Notes under the pieces: generated by a model
What the model saw: the letters and a program-made list of their open reading frames with translations, nothing else
What the model was told of the DNA's origin: nothing
The model's database searches: none
Assembly: GCA_902791885.1 (NCBI GenBank)
Contig: CADAXO010000045.1
Location: 1 to 11,814 of the forward strand
Reading direction: 5' to 3'
DNA length: 11,814 nt
From: Oscillospiraceae bacterium
Lineage (GTDB): Bacteria > Bacillota_A > Clostridia > Saccharofermentanales > Saccharofermentanaceae
Shown: one piece after another, positions 1 through 7,657 of the stretch
Position numbering within the stretch: the first letter of the stretch is position 1
Layout of the letters: the number at the start of each line of letters is the position of its first letter
Made by a program: the position numbers and the translations under genes

Positions 1-681
1 CATTCTCGGTACATAAGCGCCGTTTACAAAGTAGCCGTATACCATGAGCAGGTAGCGTGATGCGTCAACTGTGTTGATATCTGAGCCCTGATAAGGCCAG
101 TAGGCTGACATGATGTCAATACACTTATCGCTCATGCCGAGTGCACGGAAGAATTCTCCGGCGCTCATACCCATTATCTTCATGAAGTTGGGATGTTCTT
201 TACGAAGGACTTCGAAGTCCGGGTTGCCTCTTGTTGAACCCCAGTAATCAAGACCTGCCGCCATATCCTCGTATGCCATGAAGAACTTGTTCATGGCTTC
301 GATATCGTCAGGACAGATCTCCTTCATCAGTTCCATGACTTTATCCTTGCCGTGAGGGAAGGTGACATCGATCTCGCGCACGCCGTTCTTCTCGACTATA
401 TATCGGAATGCGTCCTTGATAGGGATCATGTCAACTTTGATGCCCAGCTCGTCAAAGAGCTTACCGAGCTCGCCGCGGATCTCGCCTTCGCCGAAGTCCG
501 GGATCTCATGCAGGGAAGCATCAAATTCGAATCTTCCTCTGACAAAGCTTGTTGCAGCTCCTCCGGGAAGATTGTGCCGTTCAATAACAAGGGTTTTAAG
601 CCCCATTCGCGATGCACGACAGGCAGTCATAAGACCGCCGTTGCCGGCTCCGATTACGATCAGATCGTATTTCTCTGACAA
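1..681 (-). CDS. FAD-dependent oxidoreductase, phytoene desaturase-like (partial)
   Basis: This is the N-terminal 227 codons of a gene that runs off the left edge. The product opens with a Rossmann dinucleotide-binding fold: SEKYDLIVIGAGNGGL carries the GxGxxGG-type loop, followed by LVIERHNLPGG, where the Glu after the second strand should bind the FAD ribose. This pattern is typical of the phytoene desaturase/carotenoid isomerase/amine oxidase superfamily. The substrate cannot be told from the fragment; a carotenoid role is only one option, since many anaerobes carry such proteins without carotenoid genes nearby. The start is TTG at 681: it is in frame, places the Rossmann strand at residues 4-9, and follows a GGGAGG Shine-Dalgarno (690-695) by 8 bases. 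The ATG at 688 is out of frame. The gene diverges from the MATE gene. Confidence is high for the fold and low for the substrate. Confidence 0.85.
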   Translation of the reverse strand, partial: MSEKYDLIVIGAGNGGLMTACRASRMGLKTLVIERHNLPGGAATSFVRGRFEFDASLHEIPDFGEGEIRGELGKLFDELGIKVDMIPIKDAFRYIVEKNGVREIDVTFPHGKDKVMELMKEICPDDIEAMNKFFMAYEDMAAGLDYWGSTRGNPDFEVLRKEHPNFMKIMGMSAGEFFRALGMSDKCIDIMSAYWPYQGSDINTVDASRYLLMVYGYFVNGAYVPRM

Positions 682-717
682 AGAACATCCCTCCCCTTTT
701 AGAATGATCCTTTTGTT

Positions 718-725
718 ATTATAAT
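718..725. promoter_or_regulatory. Symmetric -10 element shared by divergent genes
   Basis: ATTATAAT is its own reverse complement, so TATAAT can be read on the plus strand (720-725) and on the minus strand (723-718). On the minus strand a weak -35-like TTAAAG lies 17 bases upstream (746-741), giving a leader of about 30 bases for the oxidoreductase. On the plus strand no good -35 is visible, and the leader to the MATE gene would be about 55 bases. Promoter activity is inferred. Confidence 0.5.
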
Positions 726-751
726 CAAGAATACAAAACTCTTTAACGAAA

Positions 752-774
752 TTCAATTATTTTTGTGAATTGAA
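752..774. repeat. Inverted repeat upstream of the MATE gene
   Basis: TTCAATT (752-758) and AATTGAA (768-774) are perfect inverted copies separated by 9 bases, ending 12 bases before the MATE start codon. It lies downstream of the proposed plus-strand -10, so it could be a repressor site or a weak AT-rich hairpin in the mRNA leader that affects translation. There is no T-run, so it is not an intrinsic terminator. Function is inferred. Confidence 0.4.
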
Positions 775-786
775 ACCGGATTTAAT

Positions 787-2553
787 ATGGAAAACGGATA
801 TGATGAGAAAATAACCAGAAGGCTGTTCTTCAGTATGGTGCCGATACAGATCCTGATGGTCATGTGCGGCGGCGTAAATGTAATTATCGACAGTGCTTTC
901 GCAAGTAATCTCATAGGACCTCAAGCCATGGCTGTAACAGGTCTTTACTGGCCTTTGTGCAAGGTCCTCGATACAGTAAATGCGCTGATCTTCTGCGGTG
1001 CACAGCTTATGTGCGGCAAGTACCTCGGAGAGAACACCGTAAAGCGCGCCAGGGGTGTATTCACACTCGATATGCTGTTGATCACGGTCTTCGGCATCAT
1101 TGCTTCTTTGATGTTCGGATTTTGTCCTGCCGTTGCCGCGATAGTATGTACCGGACCTTCAAACCCCTTGTTTTCCGGGCTTTTGTCTTATCTCAAGGGC
1201 TTGAGTACCGGTGTTGTACCGTTCCTTCTCGGAACACAGCTCACTTCGTTTTTACAGCTGGAGAAGAAGGAGAAACTTGGATATATCGGTATTGCCGGTA
1301 TGTTTATTACCAACTCCGCATGTGACTATATCTTCATTAAGATCTTAAATCTTGATATTTACGGATTGGGACTTGCTACTTCCGTTTCGAACTGGGTGTA
1401 TTTCCTGATCCTTCTCATTTGCTTTATGGGCGGTAAAGTGACATTCAAGATCTCGTTCAAAGATCTTGATTTCAGGGAATTGCCATACGTTATCAAGAAC
1501 GGTCTTCCTGAGGCAGGAACACAGTTTATGCAGGTGCTAAGAGGGTATATCCTTAATAACCTGATCCTTAATATGGCAGGAAGTGCCGGCCTTGAGGCTT
1601 TCACGGCCGTATGCTCGTTCGGTTACGTTTACTGGGCAGTGCCGGCAGGTGTCTCATCGGCGTTTATCAATCTTGCAAGTGTTTATACAGGAGAGCAGGA
1701 TAAGACGGCAATTGAACTTCTGCTGAAGATCTTCTTAAAAAGAGCACTGCCTCAGGTTATCGGCGTATCGCTGATCCTGTCGTGTCTGGCTTATCCGATG
1801 ACTAATATCTATTTCCATGATCCGGCAAGCGCAGCTTATCAGATGGCTTTCCTGGGATTTATACTATTCCCGCTGTCATCTCCTGTCAGTACATTTATCG
1901 TCGGCATCAGAGATCTTTGGCGATGTATGGACTTCCAGCTTGCGGTTACGATTAACGTAATAGCGGACGGATTCCTGGGAGTTGTCGCAATGTCTTTCAT
2001 CTTTGGAGGTCTTTTCGGAATGACGGGAATCTGGCTGGCACAGCTTGCAGGTGGCTGGTTTACCGTGCTTCTCATGTTTATCCTCGCCTGGATACGTGAG
2101 AAAAAAGCCCCGTTCAGTTATCCTGTTCTTTGCTGTTATCCCAAGAACTTCGGCGTTGACGAGGATCACCGTCTCTCGATTTCCGTGCACAGTATGGAGG
2201 AGGTAGTGAATATCTCACAGAAGGTCATGGACTTCTGTGATAAGCTGGGTGTGGACAGGAAAACCTCTTTCAGAGCGGGCCTGTGCGTTGAAGAGATGGC
2301 GGGCAATATAGTAAAGCACGGGTTTACGGGCAAAGCCAACCGTGTGATCGATATATGCGTCGTAAAGACAGACGAGGAACTGATCATCAAGATGAAGGAT
2401 AACTGTAAACTCTTTAATCCTCAGGATATCGATGATATCTTCGTTCCCGAGGATCCGGTAAAGAATATCGGAGTGCGTGTAGTAAGAAAAGTTTGCAAAT
2501 CTATGGATTATTATCCGCTTCTCGGATTGAATGTACTCACGATTAAGATGTAA
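787..2553 (+). CDS. MATE-family transporter fused to a GHKL/anti-sigma-type ATPase domain
   Basis: Residues about 10-440 are a polytopic MATE exporter with the usual two-bundle layout (helices such as 97-123, 200-216, 322-342, 392-436). MATE proteins expel organic cations or drugs using Na+ or H+ gradients and normally end near residue 450. Here the frame continues into a cytosolic domain (about 460-588) resembling the HATPase_c_2 group of RsbW/SpoIIAB-like kinases. It has an N-box (E503, N507, H511 in EEMAGNIVKHG), a G1-like DNCKLFNP (D538, with Cys540 in the usual Gly place) and a G2-like NIGVRVV (about 560-566). The G boxes are degenerate, so nucleotide binding is plausible and kinase activity uncertain. 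The ATG is preceded by no clear Shine-Dalgarno (only GGA, 6 bases away). The nucleotidase gene follows after 12 bases, so the two are probably co-transcribed. Substrate unknown. Confidence 0.9.
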   Translation: MENGYDEKITRRLFFSMVPIQILMVMCGGVNVIIDSAFASNLIGPQAMAVTGLYWPLCKVLDTVNALIFCGAQLMCGKYLGENTVKRARGVFTLDMLLITVFGIIASLMFGFCPAVAAIVCTGPSNPLFSGLLSYLKGLSTGVVPFLLGTQLTSFLQLEKKEKLGYIGIAGMFITNSACDYIFIKILNLDIYGLGLATSVSNWVYFLILLICFMGGKVTFKISFKDLDFRELPYVIKNGLPEAGTQFMQVLRGYILNNLILNMAGSAGLEAFTAVCSFGYVYWAVPAGVSSAFINLASVYTGEQDKTAIELLLKIFLKRALPQVIGVSLILSCLAYPMTNIYFHDPASAAYQMAFLGFILFPLSSPVSTFIVGIRDLWRCMDFQLAVTINVIADGFLGVVAMSFIFGGLFGMTGIWLAQLAGGWFTVLLMFILAWIREKKAPFSYPVLCCYPKNFGVDEDHRLSISVHSMEEVVNISQKVMDFCDKLGVDRKTSFRAGLCVEEMAGNIVKHGFTGKANRVIDICVVKTDEELIIKMKDNCKLFNPQDIDDIFVPEDPVKNIGVRVVRKVCKSMDYYPLLGLNVLTIKM

Positions 2554-2565
2554 GATATAAGTGTT

Positions 2566-4353
2566 ATGAAGAAGGGTGTAAGTTTATTACTTTTGATATC
2601 TGTACTCGGTCTCACGGCTTGTGAGACCGGTAATTTTCCTAAGGCAAGTGATGATCTGTCTGAGGTTTCCATTGTAGCGCCTTATCATGAGCAGGAGACA
2701 GAACCGTCATCTGAGCCTTCGGAGACAGTTCCTGCTGAAGATATATATGCCGAGCCGAACGGGCAGATATGCATATTGTTCACGAGTGATGTTCACTGCG
2801 GAATAGATGAAGGCTTCGGATATGCAGGTCTGTATGAAGTAAGAGAACACATAATCCGTGAAGGTTATTCAACGATATTGGTTGATGACGGTGATGCGAT
2901 ACAGGGCGGACTCGCAGGTACTTTAACCGAGGGTGAGGATATCATCGGAATAATGAATGAGATGGAATACGATGTTGCCGTTCCGGGTAATCACGAGTTC
3001 GATTACGGAGTTGACCGTTTCCTTGAGCTTGCAGGTCAGGCGGAATTCCCTTATGTATGCTGTAACTTCAGTTATGAAGGTTCCGAGTACTTTGATCCTT
3101 ATATCATCATAGAACGTGCAGGCCTCAAGATAGCATTTGTCGGAATCCTTACACCTGATACCATGTTTACGACAGATTCCCGAGACTTATGTGATGAAGA
3201 CGGTAATCTGGTCTGTGACTTTATGTACAACGATAACGACGGAACGATGCTCTATCAGGCTGTTCAGGATGCCGTTGATTCTGCAAGGGCAGAAGGAGCT
3301 GATTATGTTTTCGCTGTAGCTCATCTCGGTAACAATGAGGAATGTGTGCCATTTACTTTTGCCGATGTCATTGAGAATACTTCCGGTATAGATGCTTTCT
3401 TCGACGGTCACAGTCACGATACGGAACAGCTTACCGCGGTTAATGCCGAAGGTGAAGAGATCACAAGGTATGCTGTCGGAACCAAGCTTGACTGTATCGG
3501 ATATATGTATCTTTCTCCTGAAGACGGTATAACCTCTGCAGGTATATGGACATGGAATAACGATGTATGTGCACAGGATCTTCTCGATATAGAGAATCCG
3601 ATGACGGATCTTGTTAATCAGGATCTTGCCGATCTTGATGAAAGATGCGAAACTGTAGTGGCATCGTCCCCCTTTGATCTTCTTATAAATGATCCCGAGC
3701 GTGTTGCTGAGGACGGAACTCCGTTAAGGATCATAAGGACTCAGGAGACCAATCTCGGAGATCTGTCTGCCGACGCCATAAGAATATGCACGGGTGCTGA
3801 TATTGCGCTTGCCAATGCAGGCGGAATAAGAAGCAATATAGAAGCCGGAGATATAACATACGGCAACATTATCGATGTGCACCCGTTCGGCGATCAGGTA
3901 AATGTTATAGAAGCGAGCGGTCAGCAGATCCTTGATGCACTTGAATGGGGTGCGAGGTCGCTTCCGGATGAGTCGGGTTCGTTTATTCAGGTGTCGGGAT
4001 TAACATACGATATCGATGTAAGTGTCGTATGCAGCTTCGATCTCGATGATGACGGTCAGTGCGCGGGCATCAACGGTCCGAGACGTGTCAGCAACGTAAC
4101 GGTAGGGGATGAGCCCATTGATCCCAATGCAACATATACAGTAGCCGGCTGGAATTTTCTTCTTTTCGATAACGGGGACGGAAATACCGCTTTCGACGGA
4201 TGTAATGTGATATCGCGTAACATAATGATCGACAATCAGGCTCTCATCAACTATATAACGGATAATCTGAACGGCGTTATAAGTGACGACTACAGCAATC
4301 CCTACGGTCAGGGAAGAATTAACATAACAGGAATGCCCGAAGAAGATCAGTGA
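2566..4353 (+). CDS. 5'-nucleotidase/metallophosphoesterase lipoprotein
   Basis: A secreted, lipid-anchored enzyme that probably removes phosphate from extracellular nucleotides or UDP-sugars for scavenging. The signal peptide ends in the lipobox LTAC (Cys19), followed by an acidic, Ser/Pro/Glu-rich tether (about 28-64). The calcineurin-like metallophosphatase domain shows the metal ligands in order: DVH (D75, H77), DDGD (107-110), GNHE (141-144), H253 in AHLGNNEE, and GHSH (281-284). The C-terminal nucleotidase domain shows ETNLGDL (394-400), NAGGIR (417-422), and NGDGNTAF (536-543) near the aromatic pair that stacks the base in this family. The length of 595 residues fits two-domain 5'-nucleotidases. 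All key residues seem present. No Shine-Dalgarno precedes the ATG, so translation may depend on coupling to the MATE gene 12 bases upstream. The 3' end overlaps the convergent diguanylate cyclase gene by 7 bases. Confidence 0.93.
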   Translation: MKKGVSLLLLISVLGLTACETGNFPKASDDLSEVSIVAPYHEQETEPSSEPSETVPAEDIYAEPNGQICILFTSDVHCGIDEGFGYAGLYEVREHIIREGYSTILVDDGDAIQGGLAGTLTEGEDIIGIMNEMEYDVAVPGNHEFDYGVDRFLELAGQAEFPYVCCNFSYEGSEYFDPYIIIERAGLKIAFVGILTPDTMFTTDSRDLCDEDGNLVCDFMYNDNDGTMLYQAVQDAVDSARAEGADYVFAVAHLGNNEECVPFTFADVIENTSGIDAFFDGHSHDTEQLTAVNAEGEEITRYAVGTKLDCIGYMYLSPEDGITSAGIWTWNNDVCAQDLLDIENPMTDLVNQDLADLDERCETVVASSPFDLLINDPERVAEDGTPLRIIRTQETNLGDLSADAIRICTGADIALANAGGIRSNIEAGDITYGNIIDVHPFGDQVNVIEASGQQILDALEWGARSLPDESGSFIQVSGLTYDIDVSVVCSFDLDDDGQCAGINGPRRVSNVTVGDEPIDPNATYTVAGWNFLLFDNGDGNTAFDGCNVISRNIMIDNQALINYITDNLNGVISDDYSNPYGQGRINITGMPEEDQ

Positions 4354-6272
4354 TTGGTCTTGCCTCTTGAGGCGTACTTCGCGTTCTTGGCTGCATACAT
4401 CTTCTCGTCGGCTTCTCTTATGGCCTGAGTTAAGTCGAAGTTGTCATCAAATACGGAAGTCGTGTAACCGCAGCTGGTAGATACCTTATATTCCTTATCT
4501 GAGTTTGCATTGTACTCTTCAAGGTTCCTGTCGATGTTCTCAATGATCTTATCAGGATCACAGTCTCCGAATACGATGGAGAATACTTCGTCACCGCCGA
4601 ATCTTGTGGACAGGCTCGTTTCCGGAACGGAACTGTAAAGCGCGTTGGCAACTGCATAGATGGCGTTGTCGCCTTCGGCATGTCCGTAATGGTCGTTGAT
4701 ATACTTAAGACCGTCAAGGTCTGACATAATAACTGTTACAGGTTTCTTATAGTAATCCGGTTCATTCCTGTGCTGCTTAAGAACATTCTGGAAGCCGATA
4801 CGGTTATAAAGACCCGTGAGAGCATCGTGTCTGTACATCTCATCCATCTCACGAAGAAGAGTCTTCTGATATCTGATGTTGATATATCCGCCGACACCTG
4901 TACTTACGGCGTTCGTAACACTCATGGTGTTGGTGTAGTTCGATATGAGATAGTCCTGATAGTAGTAGCAAATGAATCCGAACGGTCTTGTCATGAAGTC
5001 CAGGGCATTGAATATCAGGGGATAGCCCTTCTTAACAAGTTCCATGATCCTGTTCCTGACACAAAGCGCCATTACGTCTTCACAGTTATCCGCGAAGCCT
5101 GTCGAGATATCAAGAGTACCTTCTTTGTACTTCGCCGGATTCGATGAATCGTAGATAGTGACGAATTCCTTAGGCGCTTCCTCTATTCTCGGGTCAGTAA
5201 AATAGTTGATGGATTCTTCGAAGCACTTCCTGTCTGCGACGATGAGCGTGGTATCCATCTTGTATGACTCGAGATGTGCAGTCATGGCGCCCGGAGTCTT
5301 GCTCGCCTGCATTGATGAAGTAATAAGATGCAGTACACGGTTATCGTCGTTAAGACGGGCGAAACTCTCTCTGAAACGGTTACGGAGTATCGCCGGATGT
5401 TCTGTGTGTCTCGGACAGCCGCATGATTCATTGGCACAGAATGTCGGGACGATCATTCTGTTATTTACCTCGCGGTCAGCGGACATCTTGATCACCATTT
5501 CAGCCGTGGCAGTAGCCATTTCAATAATGTCGCATGTGGCCGTCGTAATGACGGGGGAGGTGAAGTAGATCTCATCGTAGCCGTCAAATCCCGTGACGAT
5601 TACATCCTGGGGAACCATATAGCCTGCAGATATCAGCATCTCCGACACCGTGATAGCCATGATATCGTTAGCGCAGATGACGGCTTCGGGCATATTGCCT
5701 CTGTCTATCAGGGCTCTTGTGGCGATACGGCAGGGATCGGCCCAGAAATCGCCGTAGCTTATCATTGAATCATCGAAAGGAATATCGTTCTCGGCAAGGA
5801 CCTTCTTAAATACTGCGATCCTCTGTTCCGAGAATTCGTTATTCTTATGTCCCGCCATCATGTGCGGATGTCTTACATTATGGTCTTCGATAACGTGACG
5901 GACGACCTTCTCGAAGCCTGCATTGTAATCGTAACTTATGCATGAGACGCCTTCATAATGACCGTCGGCAACAACGACCGGAAGATCATACTTATGGGCG
6001 TTCTTTATGATCTTATTTGCGATCTTATGACTCTTGATCTTTTCATCCATTATGATGACTGCATCGATATAGCGGTAGGGAATGAGGTCATAGATATATT
6101 TCTCCGTGGCTACACGGTCCTCTTCCCAGTAGATATCGGAATTAATCGCGAAAATCAGGACGGAAAACCCTTCCGCCTTAAGACATTCATTAAGCCGGAC
6201 AATAAAACCGTGCGTCTGTGGTTCGTAAACACGGGATGTGCATAGGGCCACTAACTTCTTGCCGTTTATCAT
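4347..6272 (-). CDS. LacI-type substrate-binding sensor fused to a GGDEF diguanylate cyclase
   Basis: Residues about 5-280 are a periplasmic-binding-protein-like fold of the LacI/GalR effector type (for example ICANDIMAI at 199-207 and VIVTGFDGYDEI at 224-235). The LacI helix-turn-helix is absent, and there is no signal peptide or membrane helix, so this should be a cytosolic ligand sensor. A Cys cluster (C279, C284, C286) follows. Residues about 295-465 form a middle region that may be GAF-like. The GGDEF domain starts near 478 (DALTGLYNR), with metal-binding SDLDGLKYIN (D518, D520) and GGDEV (559-563). The usual Phe is Val, but the metal and substrate residues are kept, so it probably makes c-di-GMP from GTP. 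No RxxD inhibitory site precedes GGDEV. The start is supported by GGAG 6 bases before the ATG. The ligand, probably a sugar, is inferred. Confidence 0.9.
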   Translation of the reverse strand: MINGKKLVALCTSRVYEPQTHGFIVRLNECLKAEGFSVLIFAINSDIYWEEDRVATEKYIYDLIPYRYIDAVIIMDEKIKSHKIANKIIKNAHKYDLPVVVADGHYEGVSCISYDYNAGFEKVVRHVIEDHNVRHPHMMAGHKNNEFSEQRIAVFKKVLAENDIPFDDSMISYGDFWADPCRIATRALIDRGNMPEAVICANDIMAITVSEMLISAGYMVPQDVIVTGFDGYDEIYFTSPVITTATCDIIEMATATAEMVIKMSADREVNNRMIVPTFCANESCGCPRHTEHPAILRNRFRESFARLNDDNRVLHLITSSMQASKTPGAMTAHLESYKMDTTLIVADRKCFEESINYFTDPRIEEAPKEFVTIYDSSNPAKYKEGTLDISTGFADNCEDVMALCVRNRIMELVKKGYPLIFNALDFMTRPFGFICYYYQDYLISNYTNTMSVTNAVSTGVGGYINIRYQKTLLREMDEMYRHDALTGLYNRIGFQNVLKQHRNEPDYYKKPVTVIMSDLDGLKYINDHYGHAEGDNAIYAVANALYSSVPETSLSTRFGGDEVFSIVFGDCDPDKIIENIDRNLEEYNANSDKEYKVSTSCGYTTSVFDDNFDLTQAIREADEKMYAAKNAKYASRGKTNH

Positions 6273-6304
6273 TCGCTTCTCCGATGCATAAGATTACGAT
6301 GTAT

Positions 6305-6340
6305 ATTCTACTATTAGAATGTGGAGCAAATTTTATTATA
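6305..6340 (-). promoter_or_regulatory. Candidate promoter and inverted repeat before the GGDEF gene
   Basis: On the minus strand a TATAAT lies at 6340-6335, which would give a leader of about 56 bases. Inside that leader is the perfect inverted repeat ATTCTA-CTAT-TAGAAT (6305-6320), which may be an operator or a small hairpin. A second, weaker -10 (TATACA, 6305-6300) lies beside it. No good -35 is visible for either, so the exact start of transcription is uncertain. The site lies in the 82-base gap after the membrane-protein gene and may allow separate expression. Confidence 0.35.
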
Positions 6341-6354
6341 TTGTTAATTAATCG

Positions 6355-7578
6355 TCATGTTACGGCCGGAAAGGCTTCTGCCGCATCCGCTTCGGTGACC
6401 TTGACCGGGATAGTAAGCTTTTCGCTGATAAGGCCTATGTATTCTCCGTAGCTTTTTCCTATAACAATGTTACATTTTTTGTCGGGGGTCCTTAATGAAT
6501 AGAACCTTCTGTAGCAGATGAGCTCGGCTTCCGGGAAATCATTGCGGATATCTTCAGCCGGTATCTCCTGAAGCCTGCCGAAAGCTTTCTTCTTAAGTAG
6601 CAAAGGCTCGCCATCCTTGGTGACGACGAACCAGATGACACCACGCTTTCTGATCTTGGGAAGTCCCTTAAAAACGAAGAACGGAACGGAAATAATAAGT
6701 TCCGGATTATCCTTCCTGATGCGCCTCGGGAGCTTCTTGTGAACGTGTGCGATCTCTTTGCCTCGTCTGAAGATTCTGTGCAGCACGGGTCTTATGTAGA
6801 CTTCCTTGTAGTAGAACGTGATCCTCCTTAACACATTGAAAAGCAGGATTCCCAGGACTGCCGCGATAATGCTGAAGATGAACGAGATAACGGGGAAGGT
6901 GATCTGAAGCAGGATCATTCCCGCATGGATCAAAGCCTTGATTATCTGTTCTACTATATTAAGACCTTTGACGGGAACTGCCGCACATATCGTTCCGATA
7001 TTATCGACGCAGTCGTAGCAGATGCTGTAAACAACGGATGCTATTATTAATGTGAATATGCCGATCATCCATACATACCAGGGAGCTCCTCCCGATGAGG
7101 ATGAGGCGCTGTTTGAGAATGCATTAAGAACCATGGCGGCATGCTTACCCGAACTTGCCGTCTTAGGCACATTATCGTTGGTCAGCAGGGGCATGAGGGA
7201 AAGAGCCGTGACTCCTATCCAGCCCGAGAGCTTATCGAGTTTGTCTATTGTTGCCTGTGATACGATCTTGCTTTCCGCGAATGAGTGCAGGATTATCATG
7301 ACCGCCGCGACAAGTGTAAGGAAGACCGCAGCATAAGGGTTCGCGATCGGGAGCTCTGCTGCCGCATTAAGAACCGGAATGCCGTTAAGTGAGTCGGCGA
7401 CCGCATTGAAAAAAGATGAATCGGGGGAGTAAAGAGAAGCATTCTCGATGGCACCCAAAGTTGACAGGGCCGCCATCGTCGCGGTCGGATTGACCGAAGC
7501 CGTGACGGCAGTCGAGAAGATGCCGGTATAGTAACCGAGACTTCTTCCGAGTGTCATAGACGCTGCATTAAGTAACAT
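6355..7578 (-). CDS. Multi-pass membrane protein of unknown function
   Basis: I do not recognise this 407-residue protein. Hydrophobic helices lie at about 82-103, 117-133, 167-189 and two closely packed within 205-250. The first 80 residues are small-residue-rich and mildly hydrophobic, and a Ser/Gly-rich stretch (about 154-164) precedes the third helix. After a strongly basic patch (about 251-291, rich in Arg and Lys), a soluble domain of about 115 residues follows; by the positive-inside rule it should be cytosolic. It includes a hydrophobic strand-like run (GVIWFVVTKDGEPLLL, about 313-328) suggesting a mixed alpha/beta fold. No catalytic motif is evident. The start at 7578 has GGGGGAG just 2 bases before the ATG, which is close, but no better site serves Met8. 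It diverges from the flavin reductase-rubredoxin gene across a possible operator, so a shared regulator is possible. Confidence 0.75.
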   Translation of the reverse strand: MLLNAASMTLGRSLGYYTGIFSTAVTASVNPTATMAALSTLGAIENASLYSPDSSFFNAVADSLNGIPVLNAAAELPIANPYAAVFLTLVAAVMIILHSFAESKIVSQATIDKLDKLSGWIGVTALSLMPLLTNDNVPKTASSGKHAAMVLNAFSNSASSSSGGAPWYVWMIGIFTLIIASVVYSICYDCVDNIGTICAAVPVKGLNIVEQIIKALIHAGMILLQITFPVISFIFSIIAAVLGILLFNVLRRITFYYKEVYIRPVLHRIFRRGKEIAHVHKKLPRRIRKDNPELIISVPFFVFKGLPKIRKRGVIWFVVTKDGEPLLLKKKAFGRLQEIPAEDIRNDFPEAELICYRRFYSLRTPDKKCNIVIGKSYGEYIGLISEKLTIPVKVTEADAAEAFPAVT

Positions 7579-7597
7579 AACTCCCCCTTATCCCTTG

Positions 7598-7628
7598 TTG
7601 TGGTGATTCTATCACAATAAAGTATAAT
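7598..7628. promoter_or_regulatory. Imperfect palindromic operator and overlapping divergent -10 elements
   Basis: TTGTG (7598-7602) and CACAA (7613-7617) are inverted arms around ten bases, and a second inverted pair GTGAT-TCT-ATCAC (7603-7615) is nested inside. Just beside them the plus strand has TATAAT (7623-7628), and the minus strand has TATACT (7626-7621) and an extended -10 TGATAGAAT (7614-7606) lying within the palindrome. A protein bound here would cover the -35 region of the rubredoxin gene and a promoter of the membrane-protein gene. The plus-strand -35 is poor (TTGTGG with a 19-base spacer). Binding is inferred. Confidence 0.5.
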
Positions 7629-7657
7629 TAGAGAAATGATACAAGGAGGATTCCCCT

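Noticed and set aside
686..688. ATG as start of the FAD oxidoreductase
   Set aside because: It is in a different frame from the Rossmann-fold reading frame. The TTG at 681 is in frame and well spaced from the Shine-Dalgarno.
352..724. Two overlapping plus-strand open frames at the left edge
   Set aside because: They are antisense to the FAD oxidoreductase, whose reading frame gives a clear Rossmann motif. Neither shows a domain or ribosome binding site.
752..774. Intrinsic terminator upstream of the MATE gene
   Set aside because: The hairpin is AT-only apart from one pair and no T-run follows, so it would not terminate well.
2551..2568. A leaderless promoter for the nucleotidase gene (TATAAG at 2556-2561)
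   Set aside because: The predicted +1 would fall about at 2568, inside the start codon, and the preceding gene is 12 bases away. Co-transcription is simpler.
7598..7617. Rex or CRP/FNR binding site for the TTGTG...CACAA palindrome
   Set aside because: Rex sites have these arms within about 18 bases, but here the span is 20. CRP-type sites have 6 bases between TGTGA and TCACA; the spacing here is 8 and one arm differs. Only a generic operator is claimed.
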